A DNA stretch of 64,000 bases from Glebionis coronaria (GCA_025667525.1 CM046875.1:291195147-291259146), one strand, 5' to 3'. Positions 36,601 through 49,471 are shown, counted from the stretch's first letter. Notes: generated by a model from the sequence alone, not told the origin. A program made the numbers and translations.

Positions 36601-37756
36601 ACGACTATTTTGTCGTTTTGTGAAGAGATTCATGGCTTATTTCAGGCTTATTTCTAGTGCTTTCTCAAATTTTCTTTTTACATATCTCTTTGTTAACTCA
36701 AAAGAAGCTTGTGTGTCAAATTTTAGCTTATGGCATCAGCTTATAGCTTAATGGGCCAAAAAGCCCATTAAGAATAAGCTGCTTTGAAATAAGCTAGCTT
36801 ATACACATTTTCAGCTTTTGGGCCTTCAATGTTTTGTCCTTAAAAACAAATTTTAAGTCAGACTGGAAGTTTTGGGCCTATTTGGACAATATTTTTCTTA
36901 TTGGGCCATAGAAAGCCCATTAAGGGGTCTGTTTGGACTTTTGACCCATTTCAAGGGCCAATAGTGGTATTTTATAATTTCAAGTCAATTTCTGTTTTAT
37001 TTAGGTTAAAATAAACTAGTTTGCAACTTTTTAGAATTTTTTTATAAATTTTGGATTTTTATTAATATTTTATTATTATTTTATTATTAAAAATTAAAAT
37101 TTAGATTTTTACAAGTTTTTCATTTTTATTAGTACAAATACATTAAGTTAGGAATTTTACAATTTTCAGATTAATTTTACTGTCATTAGATTAATTTTTA
37201 GAATTATATTACATTTTAATAGTTTTTAATTTCTTTTAAATAGTTTTAATTAAATTTAAAACTTTCAAAAACAGTTTTAAATTTAGTTAAGTCAATTTAG
37301 AGGTTTACAAGTTAAAAACTCTCATTTTGGGCTTTTTGTTAATTAAATTGATTTATTGGGCTTTAATTAGCATTAAAAAATTATTATTTAATTAAATAAA
37401 AGGTTTGAGTGATTTTTGATTTTTTGTAAACTCTAATTACATTTTTTAGGATTTATTTAAATTTTCTAGGAATTTTTAGGGTAATTTTTAATTTTGGTCA
37501 CTTTTTACGGTTTTACGTGTACGACTTATCGTCTTAGTTTAATTCATAATCGTAACCGTCATTCTCTTCTAATCTCTTTTCTAATTTTCTTTTCTCATAA
37601 ATCATAATCACATCATTAATCATTTCTTACACAACACACTAGCCTCCTTGAGAACGATCCCCACTTTGGGTCAATTACTTGTGGTTTTCCTAAATCACTT
37701 GTGTACTTACCCTAATTACGCTCTTTTTCCTAAAAGACGTATTTACTCAACTATCA
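33688..37756 (+). repeat. 5' LTR of element G
   Basis: Starts TGATGAGACTGC and ends CTATCA, 4069 bp. It is the reverse complement of 41579-45026 in outline: both contain GATGAGACT/AGTCTCATC at the outer end and an AGTATCTAATTTT-like inner part. It is AT-rich without recognised genes. Confidence 0.88.
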
Positions 37757-37759
37757 TTT

Positions 37760-37777
37760 TGGTGCCGCTGCCGGGGA
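37760..37777 (+). other. Primer binding site of element G (tRNA-Asp)
   Basis: TGGTGCCGCTGCCGGGGA, three bases after the LTR end, complementary with two mismatches to the 3' end of tRNA-Asp. A tRNA-Asp primer is characteristic of Athila elements. Confidence 0.85.
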
Positions 37778-38472
37778 GGCGTGTTGTGTTTTGATTTGAA
37801 CAATTGTTGTTTTTATATAGCCAATAGCTATTTGTATTAGTAGCTTTCTACTAATACATATTATCGGTTTTCGTTTTTTGTGTGAATACTAAGACTATAT
37901 TGTATACGTAGAACAATAAATTCACAAGTACATCAAAAGTGTGAAAACACAACCTTGATTGGGAGGTCATTACTCAATCATTGTATTTGATTCTGAAACA
38001 AGAAAGAAAAGATAAAATAGATAAATACTTTCGTGAAGCTTAATTTTGAAAAACACAAACTATAAGGTGGGTATAAGGCGTGTATTATAAAATATACCCT
38101 AAGGAAAAAGGATCTTAAGTGCTTTGCGCCGCCTCATTTCCCCGCTTGCTTGTGCGTGTTTATTTTAAAAGGGCTAATCCAGGGTTTGCCAACCAAAGTA
38201 TTATCCAAGTATCATATATATTTTCTTGGTTTCATTTTATTAAACCCTCTTGAACGTTTTGTTGTTCCACCAACCTTCTAAAGTCATCGAAGGCGTTCAC
38301 TTTACGTGATCGTTTTCATTCCTTGGGGCTTCTTTAATCAAGAGATCTGATTAAGGAGGAGATTTATAGATTTTTGTCTACTTAATACAATCACCAAAAT
38401 CCAAAAAAATTAAAAACAATCAAAAACCACAAAAAAAATTGGAAAAATTAAAAACACCAAAAAGAATCTTCT

Positions 38473-39890
38473 TTGCTCATCCCCACGTTATACGTGACGT
38501 TTATGCTTACTCGTAATCAAGCTAGACGTGCACGTAAACAAAAAAACCGAAAGGAGTCCACACCTGCTCCTAATCTTTCTAGTGATGAGTCTCCTATTGA
38601 CAAACCTATCGTAGAAGAAGAACCAACCATGGCGAATCGAATTATGATGGAGTTACTTCAAGCACCCACCGAGGGTTATGGAGAGTCTATTGTTATTCCC
38701 GCTATCCTTGCGGAGAATTTTAAGTGAAAACGGGTTTGTTGTCGATGATCCAAAACAACAAATTCCATGGTGATGAAAAGGAAAACCCGCACAACCATAT
38801 CCGCCAGTTCAATCGTCTTACTTCCACTTGCAAATTTAAGGATGTTGCTAATGATTCGATCAAGATGATGCTTTTTCCGTATTCCTTAGCGGGGCCCGCT
38901 AAAATTTGGTTAGATAAAGAGCCACCCAATTCTATATTGACGTGGAAGGATATCGTTTCAAAGTTTGTGAACCAATTTTTCCTGCCCTCTAAGACTACGC
39001 ATTTGAAAAACGAGATTTCAAAATTTTTACAAGAATTTAATGAGAGTTTTTCAACGGCTTGGAATAGGTTTAAGGAAACGTTACATGAGTGTCCTCATCA
39101 CGGTTTTTCCGACATGCATCAAATTCGTTTTACAATGGTTTGAACGATCATGAAAGGGATTATCTAAATGCCGCCGCGGGTGGTATTTTTTTCTTTAAAA
39201 CGGTTGAGGAAGCGTTGTTGATAATTAAGAATAGATCTAAGGTGTATAGTTCTCGTAACACATCGAGTGTTCGTAAGGCTTCGTCTTCGACTTCACCTTC
39301 ATTGTCCAATACCATCGATGCTTTCCAAATTGAGGCGAACTTGGAAAACAAAATCTTTGATAAACTTAAAGGACTTTTAATTTAATTCAAAGTTGGAGAA
39401 CAAAGTGCTCCCGCTACGGCTAAAGCGGTTGAGGTTTCATGTATGTATTGTGGTGGAGGTCATGATTTCTCCGAGTGCATTACCAACGGTGGTAACACTT
39501 CGAGTGCCAACGCGGCCATGGAAACTTACAACCAAAATGGTCAAGTTACCCGCTCTAATCAATTGACTCCATCGGGTTTTGCTTCCAATCAAAATGCTAA
39601 CAACAACTATCGAAACAATCAATTTGGTTTCAAAAACAATTACAAAGGAAACAACTATGGGAATCAAGGGCTAATAACAATCAAGTTTCAAACAAAAATC
39701 AAAACAATGATTTTCAAAACAACAACGAGGATTTCCAAACTTTGAAAGATCTTCCAAATGAATTTGTTGAATACGCAAATGGAAACGATGCTAGGTTTGA
39801 TAATATTTAAAGAGAGATCATTACCCTAAGATCCGAGTTTAAGAATGACTTGAAAAAGGAATTGAAAAACGAGTTAGCAAAAGAGCTTAA
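38473..39890 (+). pseudogene. Athila-type gag of element G, frameshifted and cut off
   Basis: Segments 38473-38727, 38724-39143, 39089-39385 and 39443-39745 tile one Gag in different frames. Landmarks are a basic N-terminus (MLTRNQARRARKQKNRK), a FHGDEKENPHNHIRQFNR block, the FPYSLAGPAKIWL core, PSKTTHLKNEI, FYNGLNDHERDYL and a zinc knuckle CMYCGGGHDFSEC (CX2CX4HX4C) at about 39440-39480. Near 38502 a second ATG (MLTRNQ) matches the start region in H. At least three frameshifts and stops inactivate it. The coiled-coil tail ends abruptly at the I junction at 39890. Confidence 0.85.
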
Positions 39891-41578
39891 TGTGACACCC
39901 TGGGTAGGGTCAAAATATGCGGAATATATCCACGGAGATGTCACAAGGGCGGATCGATAGCATATAGTCCATAGAGCATAAGATAAAGAGTTAGTCAAAT
40001 CATATTACATGATTATTTAAAACAAATAAATAAAAATTGTCTTAAACATGGTGAAGAGTGTTTGTTTGAGTTTCCCAATTAGAACCCCGGACGAGTCCTA
40101 CAATGCAGATTACTAAGATGCTGGAGACCATGCACAAACCACGTAGTAACTTCATATTCCTGGGCAAAACATACAAATGGGGGTCAACATAAAGTTGGTG
40201 AATTTATAGATTTTAATCAATTAATTTGTTTGGACATACAATAATCATAGAAGTAATAATGCACAAAGCATTCTTACTAAAATGTAAATAACATTTGTTT
40301 ATTATTAGAAACTGAAGCTTAACCCCATAGTCCTCAACAGATGAGGACGTAGTGTCTTACAAAAATACACCCATTCCAGTTCCAACATGGTATACGTCTG
40401 TTGTCCCGGCCAAGGCACAATGAGCATGAATCACCCAAATGGGGATGGTCAATCCCTAATAGATCTATTTATAACATTCGGGCGATTTACAACAATTTAA
40501 CAGTTTCAATAGTAAGCAATCATAATCCAGTTTATACAATCCAGTTATGTCCAATATATGTTTGCGTATTTTCTTTCCCAAAAAGGAACGTTTTATCAGA
40601 GTTTATATGGGGCTGTAAAATCACCTGGGAGTAGGAAATTGCTTGTTTAACACGGGTATCCAATTAAAGCTCACACCAAAGTTATGCCTAATCAGATAGT
40701 ACAGTCTTAATAGATAGTACAAAGAACATATGTGTATGCTTATACAGATTTTAGTCAGTTCGTTTATGCTACGGTGTTTATCTAAATAGCCGTAGTTCAA
40801 GTACCATCAATATTCATTTAAACTTATTTATATAACTTTCATTTCTAAGTAAACATAAAATGTTTAACTATTAATATCATGTAGTATACATGTAATAATA
40901 CTCATTCAATCTTACAATTAAGTTTTACATTTAAGTAAACATAAAAGAAAATGTTTCACTTAAAATATTAATCTATGTTTATAGTACCTGTATCAATAAC
41001 ATCTAATTAAATTTATAACCAAGTTCTATATCTAAGTAAACGTAAGGGATTTTACTTATAATATATTTACGTGGTAACATTCAATTTAATTTACGTTCAT
41101 AAAATTTTATTTCTAAAAAGTATATGAGTACATGTATTAATAACATATTTTCATAATTGTTTATACAATTATTTCCTAAAGTAAATATAAATATTTTATT
41201 TTAAAAAATAATATTTTATTTAACTTTAAAGTTTCCATAAATTATTTTAAAATTTATAAAATAATTTAAACTTAAGAATTTATACCTTAATTCTTATGGT
41301 TTGAGTATTTTAATTATGTTATATTATAATTAAAATAGATTTTAGCGTTAGGGCTTGGAAATGTTTCGGAATACGGCAAAACTAGTCCCTTTATAGTTTT
41401 AAACTAGTATAACTTTCGGATTTTACATATTTAGTACCTAGGGCTTGTTATAATTTCGGCTTATGGAAGATTTGGTCCCCCTAGTTATATCCAGGTTTTG
41501 TAACATTACTAGATTTACAAAAACAGCCCCTTGGGCTTCTCTATGTTTCGATAATTGACAAAAATAGTCCTTAGGCTT
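39891..41578 (-). repeat. Partial LTR of another element (I), minus orientation
   Basis: Starts TGTGACACCCTGGG, the reverse complement of an LTR end ...GGGTGTCACA, directly inside the gag of G. The content is AT-rich and without ORFs of note, as in chromovirus LTRs. It runs until the LTR of H begins at 41579, so H appears to have inserted into it and its other end is beyond the window. CTTAA (39886-39890) would be its target site. Whether it is a solo LTR or a full element cannot be told. Confidence 0.6.
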
Positions 41579-44500
41579 TGATAGTTGTAAAATTAGATAC
41601 TTGCTTTAGGAAAAACAAGCAACTAAAATATAGGGCAAGTGAGCACGATGATTTAGGAAAACCGTGTGTGAATGACCCTAAAGGTGAGTTCGTTCTCGAG
41701 GAGGCACGTGTGTTGTGTTAAGAAATGATTAATGTTTGTGATTATATTTGAGAAGAAAAGAAAAGAGAAATAAGAAAGAAATGACGGTTACGAAGACGGA
41801 TCGAGCTAAGACGAAAAAGCGTTCACGTAAAACCGTAAAAAACTACAAAATTAAAAATTTTAAAACCTAAAAATTAATTAAAAGCTAAAATAAGTCTAAA
41901 ATAATATAAATAAGAATAAAAATCCAATAAAAATATTTTAAAACCTTTTATTAATTAAATATTCAATTTTAAATGCTAATTAAAGCCCTAAAATTAAATA
42001 TAATTAATCAAAATATCCAAAATATTATTTTATTGAACAAATAACTTACTTATATTACCTAAGGACTAAAAAGTATTTTTCCTAATTTTTAAAAACTATT
42101 TTTTTATTTTTAAATCACTAAAAACTATTTTAAAACTAAAATAATTATAAAAAATAATAAAATAATGCTAAAAATAATTGGACACTTTTAAAAATCCTAA
42201 ATTACTCTAATGAACAGAAGAAAAATGAAAAAGTTTGAAAAATATAAAATTTTCACTAAAAGACAAAAACAGTTTAAATAAAACCCTAATTAACTTAAAT
42301 TAATTCTAAAAAATAATAAAAAGATGAACAGTAAAATATTTTTTTAACTAAAAATCTTAAAATCTTTTTCTAAGTCTAGGAAAATTATTAGAAATGAAAA
42401 ATAATAATTTTTACAACTAAATTCCAAAAAACAGAATATTAAAAAGTATTAAAAAAGGCTATTTAATCTAAAAAATATAAAATGAACAGTAAATGAAAAT
42501 TTAATTAATCAGAAAAATCAAAAATAAAATTAGAAAAATAACAAAATTGGTTTGAAACTCTAATTCCAATTTTAGACCACAAAAGACAAAAATTCTAGAA
42601 AACTGATAGTGACATGTTGCTGGTTTTGTCTTGTTGCTTAGCAGTACCAACTTGTGAACTACCAGTGGGAAGTTTGTTCCCACTGCTAGTTATAAATTTT
42701 GATCTGGTGTCTGTTTAAGCTTAGGAAAGCTTTTGAATGGGTTTCTTTTGGCAGAAGGGGCACTCCCACAACCAGTAGGGTTGTGGGAAGTCAATCAAAC
42801 AAGAAAAAACTCAAAGTCTTTCACAAAAATCTTCACAATTAGCACCAAATGTTACTGATTAAGGCTAAATGGTATCTGATGAACATTTGACCAAGTTACA
42901 TGCACAAAAATGAGATTCAATGGCTCATAACTAGCACATAAGTTCACCAAATGACAAATAAGCAATAGCAATCCCTGCTTAAACCTAGTATCTATCATAT
43001 TATCAAACTTGATGGCACAAATTTCACCAAAACAAGCAGTAAGATGGAATGACCGTTTTTAGCTAGTTTATCAAAATTTTAGCATGCACAAGTGTTTAAA
43101 ACTCTACCAAATAGAAACCTAAATACCATTATCACCTATTAATCACCTAAGAAGTGTGAGAATCATATTTTAACACGTGACTTATACCATTAAACTCAGT
43201 TTAAGCCCTAATCCAAACACTCCTTTATAATCTGGAAATGATATTTTTCAAACCAAATCTTAACAAATCACACTCAAACTGATTGAAACAACTTATAACA
43301 TGCATATAAGGCCCTAATCAGTAGAATCAAATCATTTAACAAGCCTATAACCAGCACTTCACAAATTTCATGCAAAATCAACATAAACTGAAAACTGAAA
43401 AAGGAACAAGGCTTTTACCTTGTTGGACCTACATCCAGGCCCAACAATGGCTGCTAGCCATCTCCAAACAGGTCCGGACCTGTGCAGAACCTTGGACTAA
43501 AAAAGCTCCCACTTGAACCTGCTAAAATCAACAAGAACAAACAAGAACCAATAATCTGATCTTTTTTCTTCTTTTTAAATCCTTTTTAAATAACTTTCTC
43601 AAATGTTTTTTTCTTTTCAAAACACTTACACCAAACACACTTACAAACCTGCAAACCTAAATCTTTGAAACAAGATTTCACCAAAAATCAACCTTTTTTT
43701 AGAAACTTGACTGAAAATTCAAAACACCAAATGTTTTGCAAAATATTAATGGAACTCAGATTTTTACTCAACAAAAGACACCAACTTTTAACCAAGAAAA
43801 GGAATTACAATTTTAATAAAAAAACACCAACTTCCATTAAATAAAAAAGGAATTACAATTTTTTGAGAAAAATCTGGAACCCAAAAAATATAAGTGACAG
43901 GCCACTTATATTTATACTAGCTAGATGATAATTCTAGAAAACAAATAAAATATTATAATGTGTAAACCCTAATGTGCTATTTTCTAGAAATGCCCTCTTG
44001 GTTTTGACTGAAAATTGGGTCAAATTGAACCCATGTGATTGACAGCTCTCTCCTTTTGATCTTGGACGTTTATCTGAATATTGGGGAGCATGAAATGTGC
44101 CTTGGAGCGTTGATTTGCTGGAGATTCATTTTTTGCCCAATTTGGAGTGACAGGGGAAGGACTGGGGACCACATGAGGGTCACGAGGTGGGGATTTTGTT
44201 GGTGGGTTTTGACTAGGGGATGGTCAATTAGCTATCTGGAAACATTGGATCAAAACCCCTTTGGTTTAGTGGGTGAATTAAATTAGGGTTTATGGGTTTA
44301 TGTGGTGTTTAGGAGGGTGAGTTTGATCTGTTTTTGGGGATTAAATTTTTAAACTGGTGTTAAGGAGGGAAATTAGGGTGGGTTGACTTAGCTTGACCAG
44401 GTTTATTTAAATAAACCTGGGTGAAAGGGTGACATGGCGTGGGAGGTGAGGTGGAGGGATGTGGTTGGCTGTTGGTGCTGAGGTGGAAGGATGATTGGTG

Positions 44501-45026
44501 GTAGTGGGTTTGGATGTCTGGCAGTAATGGTCCCTGGACTCCTTTCCTTCTTTCACTTTGTATAAAACAGCACAAACTTCATTTCCCTTTATAAACAAGT
44601 TTGCCAACTTGTCATTTATGGCACAAGGTGTTTTCATACTTTAAAACAAGGGCTTCTTATGCAAATTATTCATTCTCCAAGGACTTCTCTTGTAAATACT
44701 TGATAATTTAGGGACCCAAATGCAATAAATGAGATTTGAAAGGGTATAAATTGACAAGTCTTCAATTCTTCAGGGGCCAAACTTGTACAATCTTCAAACT
44801 TCAAGAACCAATTTGGAAAATCATGATTCGGGTCCGGTTCATTGTGCGGCTTCGTTTCCCGTGTTCGTTATTGACTGATTCTTGTAATCTTTTGCCATTT
44901 CCTCAATATCCGTACCTAAAATACACAAGCAACAAACACAAGCATATATTTGGCAGTTTTAATGATATTTTATGCATTTTAAGCCCGATTTGGACGATGA
45001 GACTATGTATAAAAGCAGTCTCATCA
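41579..45026 (-). repeat. 3' LTR of element H
   Basis: 3448 bp. On the plus strand it starts TGATAGTTG and ends CTCATCA; the first 980 bases match 63025-64000. ORFs at 44035-44286, 44360-44637 and 44736-45122 lie in or across LTR sequence and carry no recognised domain. Confidence 0.9.
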
Positions 45027-45037
45027 CTCCCCCATAC
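45027..45037 (-). other. Polypurine tract of element H
   Basis: Minus-strand GTATGGGGGAG immediately precedes the TGATGAGACT start of the 3' LTR. Similar ATGGGGG boxes recur upstream (plus positions about 46416-46430 and 46474-46485). Confidence 0.75.
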
Positions 45038-46943
45038 TAAACCTTTGCCGTGCCCTCACGCAATGCTAGAATTAAGTATCGTAGCATCTCCAAAGTTCAT
45101 TTTTATTCACTTTATTGAATGATAAACTAGCTACACTACTACTATTGCTACTACTTGTGTTTTAGACATATTGTATGATTTTCATCGCAAAATGGGACGT
45201 TTAGGTTCATAGAATAAGAACACGTGAATGCTTCGTTAGAAATAATTTCGTCGTCCTCGATTTTCACCTTAATTCCATGCCAAGCGTGCAGCGAGATCAT
45301 TGTCATTATAAGTTAGTAATGCTAACACTACTCATATGCCCTAATCACGTACTTATCCTCCCATTATTCCTAAGTTGTATCTCTTATATTTTATTTTGTC
45401 TTGAATGTTTCACGAGGATACATTGTTTGACTTATGCGATAATAGAGATTTAGGTCTAAAAATAGAGCCTTAACGGTGTAACTAAGCCCATCAAATTAAT
45501 AACCCCTCCTAATAGACAACGATGTTAAAAAAGTAAGTTGACAAGAAGAATCGATAAACACGGTTTTATAACGGTTTTGAACATGAGACTTATTACCAAG
45601 ACTTTTATACGCTCCCTAACGGAAGGGACTTATTATCTTTGGTTTACCTCCATCTTTTATTCAACTTCGCCATAAAGCTTTTATTATGACTTCGGTCTTG
45701 CCTTGCCTTTTATTATCCGCCTCATTGGTGGTTTTATTAGCCAAAGACGTATATCCTCACGCTAAGGCGAATTTTGGATCTTTAAAGGTTCGAAGATTAA
45801 GGCTTGATTCACTTTCAATTTTTGCATAGATTTTAGGCCTTGTGGGGCTTCAAATTGTTTGCTAGATTTAGGTGAGCACTTGAAATCTTATTATTGGGTG
45901 AAGCTTTCGATTATTCGGGTGCCAATACTTCAAAACCGTGACGCTGGCGATACCTTAATGTCTTCCCAATTTAATTACACGGAAGCTACTAGAAAAGACT
46001 AGAAACCCAACAATCCTAACTAAACCGCTAAGTCAATATTTATTAAGCAAAAATTATTTACAAGCGAAGGGAGAATAAGCAAACAACGAGAACACATGAG
46101 TTTTTGAAAGAATACGAGTACTCTACGTTTAGCATAGTAACTTATAATTAACCCTATCATTTCTCGTCCTCATTTAAGAGACTTAGCCTAATGTGTAGTT
46201 AAGGAATCAAAGCTAAGTTCTCAACACGCACGGTCGAGTCAAAAATTACTCTTATTCTCGCCATCGGAAAACCTACATTCGTGTCTTCAAACACTTATAA
46301 AACATAAGAAAAATTTTAAAATTTAGCCGTTTTTAGCCTTATTTTGCAACAAAAAGATAAACAAAAAGATAAACTTTAGAAAGCGTGAAGGTTTATCAAG
46401 GCAAGTATCTATTCACCCCCCCCCCATACTAAAGTTAAACATTGTCCTCAATGTTTCGAGTCTAGGGGTGCAAATACCCCCATACTAGAGACGTAGTCGA
46501 ATGCCTAATCTAGCATGGAAAGGGTGTAACCAATAAATTAATAGCCATTTATGAAGTGTGCTCAAAACCTAAGGTTAGAACATCAAAAGTATATATCATT
46601 TGGATATTGAGAAAGTCTTCAAAGCAAACGATCGAGTGCTCCCATAAAACGAACACGAGAGGCTCTAATCGCGAAGATAATGATCTAAAAACCACAATGC
46701 ACAAACAACCCCGGAACAAAGGTTGGAAGGGCACAAATCCCCTCACATTAACTAATTAGAAAGCAATAATATGTACATGGATAAGCATGGGTCTCCCCCA
46801 CGAGGCACCTTGTTTTTGATAACCGAGTCAAAAGCTCGACTCGAATCCCCATAAATGTGATCATTTAGGGATAACCATGGTGTGGTCAATTTTTGGTGGG
46901 GCTTACATGATAAACAAGGCCCAAAAACAACCGGTATTAAGGA
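45038..46943 (-). other. 3' non-coding region of element H
   Basis: About 1.9 kb between the protease ORF and the polypurine tract. No polymerase or integrase trace was recognised on either strand. It includes a 10-C run (46416-46425) that on the minus strand forms a G-rich polypurine-like box. The minus-strand 65-codon ORF at 46549-46746 is unrecognised. Confidence 0.55.
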
Positions 46944-48230
46944 CTAAGTCCTTTGATGGTGCAAAATACCGGGGTCGACAATGGCATTCTCGTTTTCATT
47001 GGAAAAACAAATCAACACCACTTCATCGTGTGCCAACATAAACCCAAAGGGTTTCAAGAAAATAGATGAGACGAAATAGAAGGGTTGGACAATGGGTAAG
47101 TCATAAAAACATTGAGCTACTCGAGGTAGACTCGCACCAATCAAATGAAAAGATTTTCCATTTATTGCATCGGTGGAAGACCGAGATTTCCATTTATAAG
47201 CAATTCCGGGATCAAATATCTCGTCCTCGGTGGAGAAAGGGGAGGGAACATAAGGGTCTTCCCCCACACTAGGTCCACACAAAGCATCGTCAAAAGGAGA
47301 AGACGAGCTTGTAGTACTCAATATACGAAGTGATGACGGAGTTAGAGTTGTAGAAAAATCTTTTAAATTCAATTTAAAATCTTTTCCTTTTTCATCTTTT
47401 AAACTCTCCTTATGAAAACCCGATTTAATTATGTCAAAAATATTTGGTGTTTCTAAAGCAATGTTAGTCACACCAAAAATTCTCACATTTGAAAACCGTT
47501 TTGGTAAAGGTGGTGGTAAGTTCTCAAAACGTTTGTCAACAAAGAAAACTCCCCCATCGGGATCAACGTATTCATCATCCGAAGAATCACTCGAGATTGG
47601 AATCGTAGGCTTAACACTCTTAACCTCCATCGGCGGAGGGGACGGAACTTCATTTTTCTCAACAACTTCTAAAACTCTTCTTGAAATCTTTTTGCAAATG
47701 TTTTTGATGGGATTGACATTGTACAAAGACGTGATCGAATACACATGAGAAAGCGTGGAGTTTTGAGTTGCATTAATGACGAGTTCTTCCTCATTGAAAC
47801 GAAGAGTGATTTTCCTTGCATGCACATCGATAAGTGCTCTCGAGGTATCCAAAAAAGATCGTCCTAAAATTAAAGGAACTTTAGGATCGATGGGAATGTC
47901 AACAACAATAAAGTCTACGGGATAGTAGAACTTTCCAACTTTCACAAAGACGTCCTCGGCTACTCCACAAGCTAGAATCATAGAATGATCGGCCATCTCG
48001 ATTGACATTCTTGAAGGAGTAAGTTTTGGAAGATTGAGCAATTTAAAAATATCAAGAGGCATCAAATTAATACTAGCACCAAGATCGGCCAAGGCGTAGC
48101 ATTCTTCCATGTATTGTATAGCACATGGGATTAAAAACTTGTCGGGATCACCGACTTTTTGAGGTATGCGGCTAAGAAAAACCGATGAACAACTAGACGA
48201 TTTTTGCAATTTCTCTTTGTTATTCAACAT
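46944..48230 (-). CDS. Athila-type aspartic protease with long C-terminal extension
   Basis: 428 codons from a Met that lies inside the original polyprotein; the same frame continues upstream past a TGA at 48252-48254. The retropepsin domain spans about residues 40-155: active-site loop ADLGASINLMP, the flap region around ACGVAEDVFVKVGKFYYPVDF, and the LILGRSFLDTSRALID C-terminal loop. DLGAS in place of DTG is usual in Athila elements. The next 270 residues are Pro/Ser-rich, with SSDSSDDEYVDPDGG and a Phe-rich tail. I find no RT in them. The ORF itself has no internal stop. It would process Gag in the particle. Confidence 0.8.
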   Translation of the reverse strand: MLNNKEKLQKSSSCSSVFLSRIPQKVGDPDKFLIPCAIQYMEECYALADLGASINLMPLDIFKLLNLPKLTPSRMSIEMADHSMILACGVAEDVFVKVGKFYYPVDFIVVDIPIDPKVPLILGRSFLDTSRALIDVHARKITLRFNEEELVINATQNSTLSHVYSITSLYNVNPIKNICKKISRRVLEVVEKNEVPSPPPMEVKSVKPTIPISSDSSDDEYVDPDGGVFFVDKRFENLPPPLPKRFSNVRIFGVTNIALETPNIFDIIKSGFHKESLKDEKGKDFKLNLKDFSTTLTPSSLRILSTTSSSSPFDDALCGPSVGEDPYVPSPFSTEDEIFDPGIAYKWKSRSSTDAINGKSFHLIGASLPRVAQCFYDLPIVQPFYFVSSIFLKPFGFMLAHDEVVLICFSNENENAIVDPGILHHQRT

Positions 48231-48251
48231 ACTTTTGAAGTTCGCGGTAAA

Positions 48252-49086
48252 TCAAGGCATCATGACTAAGGCGTCGGCAAAACTTATATTAAAATGCAAG
48301 TCATGAAACATTTTCATAAAAAGTTCAAATTGATAATTATTTCGTTCTTGTGCCTTTTCCTTGTCTTGTCTTGAAGGGTATGGTAAAGGTGGTGTGGGTT
48401 GGGGCATAGGCATAGGCATCAGCCTTGGAATCTCGGGTTCCATGATTGGTGTGGGTTCAACCGTAGGTGTGGTTTGAGCGGTACTTCGTGGGCTTGGAAT
48501 TTGCTCCTTTTCTACCACCACCTCGGGTTCTTTCTCTTTTTCCTTCTCCATAGAAGTACTTGGACGAGAAATGGGTTCTTGAAAGTTTTACCACTACGAG
48601 TAGTAATAACATTCAATTCTCCTTTCGGGTTCACGATGGTATCACTAGGAAGAACACCCGAAGAAGAGGGTTTACACATGATAGCTTCAAACATTTTTCC
48701 CATTCGGTCTTCAAACTTAGATTGCCTAGCATCCGCTTTTAACAACTCTTGCTTAATCTCATGTTGACCTTGCTCCATTTTTTTTTGATTTCGTTGGAGT
48801 CGTTGGACATTTCCTTCCATTTTATTAGCATGAGTTTTAAGTTCATTAGCAACTTCGTTTTTAAGCTCGTTTTTCAACTCGGATCTTAAGCTAACCATCT
48901 CACGTTGCATATTGTCAAACTTGGCATCATTAGCCTTAGCATAATTCAAAAACTCTCCTTGAAGATTTTTGGTGTGATCATTTTCAAAAACCTTGATTCG
49001 TAGTTTGAAAATCACGGTTTTGGTTTTGGTTTGAAATTTGCCCATTTCCACTTTGGTAATTACCCTTGTTGTAATTCCTTTGATTC
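48252..49086 (-). pseudogene. Athila gag of H, C-terminal part (coiled coil to protease link)
   Basis: Two overlapping minus-strand frames, 49051-48512 and 48551-48252, cover the Gag tail. The first has a long helical coiled-coil segment (FDNMQREMVSLRSELKNELK onward) and then GELNVITTRSGKTF, a block that precedes protease in Athila polyproteins. The second is Pro/Glu-rich and ends ADALVMMP at a TGA. That TGA separates it from the protease frame, which is in phase with it. One frameshift near 48540 and this stop break the polyprotein. The upstream end is cut at 49086 by copia E. Confidence 0.8.
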
Positions 49087-49091
49087 CCTTG

Positions 49092-49471
49092 TGTTAGCCT
49101 CAAAATATTGAGTCAAACAAGAATGTTCGGTCATAGGTTTCTATTGTATTATTTATTAGAACGTTGTAATAAGTAGATATTTAGTCGTGATTCACGGGCT
49201 TGGATTTAAACTAATTAAAGTCCAAAATACAAGCCCGGCCCAATATATAGTCCATTAAAGCCCGCATGTGGGTGGACTATATATACTACCCTCCTAGCAT
49301 GTTAGGAGGGTGGATAATCATTTGTAACTTCTTTTCTTAATCTAATCTCACCAAGTTAATCATCTCCTCTCTACTTTCTCTCACTACTTTCTCTCTCTAG
49401 GAATTCATCTCTTCTTCATCTATTTTCTTTCTTTCTTCATTGCTTAATCATAACAAATACTTGGGACAACA
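49092..49471 (+). repeat. 5' LTR of copia E
   Basis: 380 bp, TGTTAGCC...GACAACA. TATA box TATATATA at 49278-49285, then an inverted repeat ACCCTCCTA/TAGGAGGGT at 49288-49311 with a 6-nt loop, then a CT-rich tract. One difference from the 3' LTR. Confidence 0.97.

Larger units (their letters stand above)
33688..39890 (+). mobile_element. Athila-like Ty3/gypsy element G, left portion
   Basis: A 4.07-kb LTR is followed by a tRNA-Asp PBS and an Athila-type gag. The element is interrupted at 39891 by LTR-like sequence I, in the middle of the gag coiled coil. Its remainder is expected beyond the window. It shares LTR and gag sequence with element H, which lies in the opposite orientation. Confidence 0.85.

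Noticed and set aside
44035..45122. ORFs of 70-128 codons on both strands around the LTR H end
   Set aside because: They lie in or across LTR sequence, and I recognise no domain in any of them.
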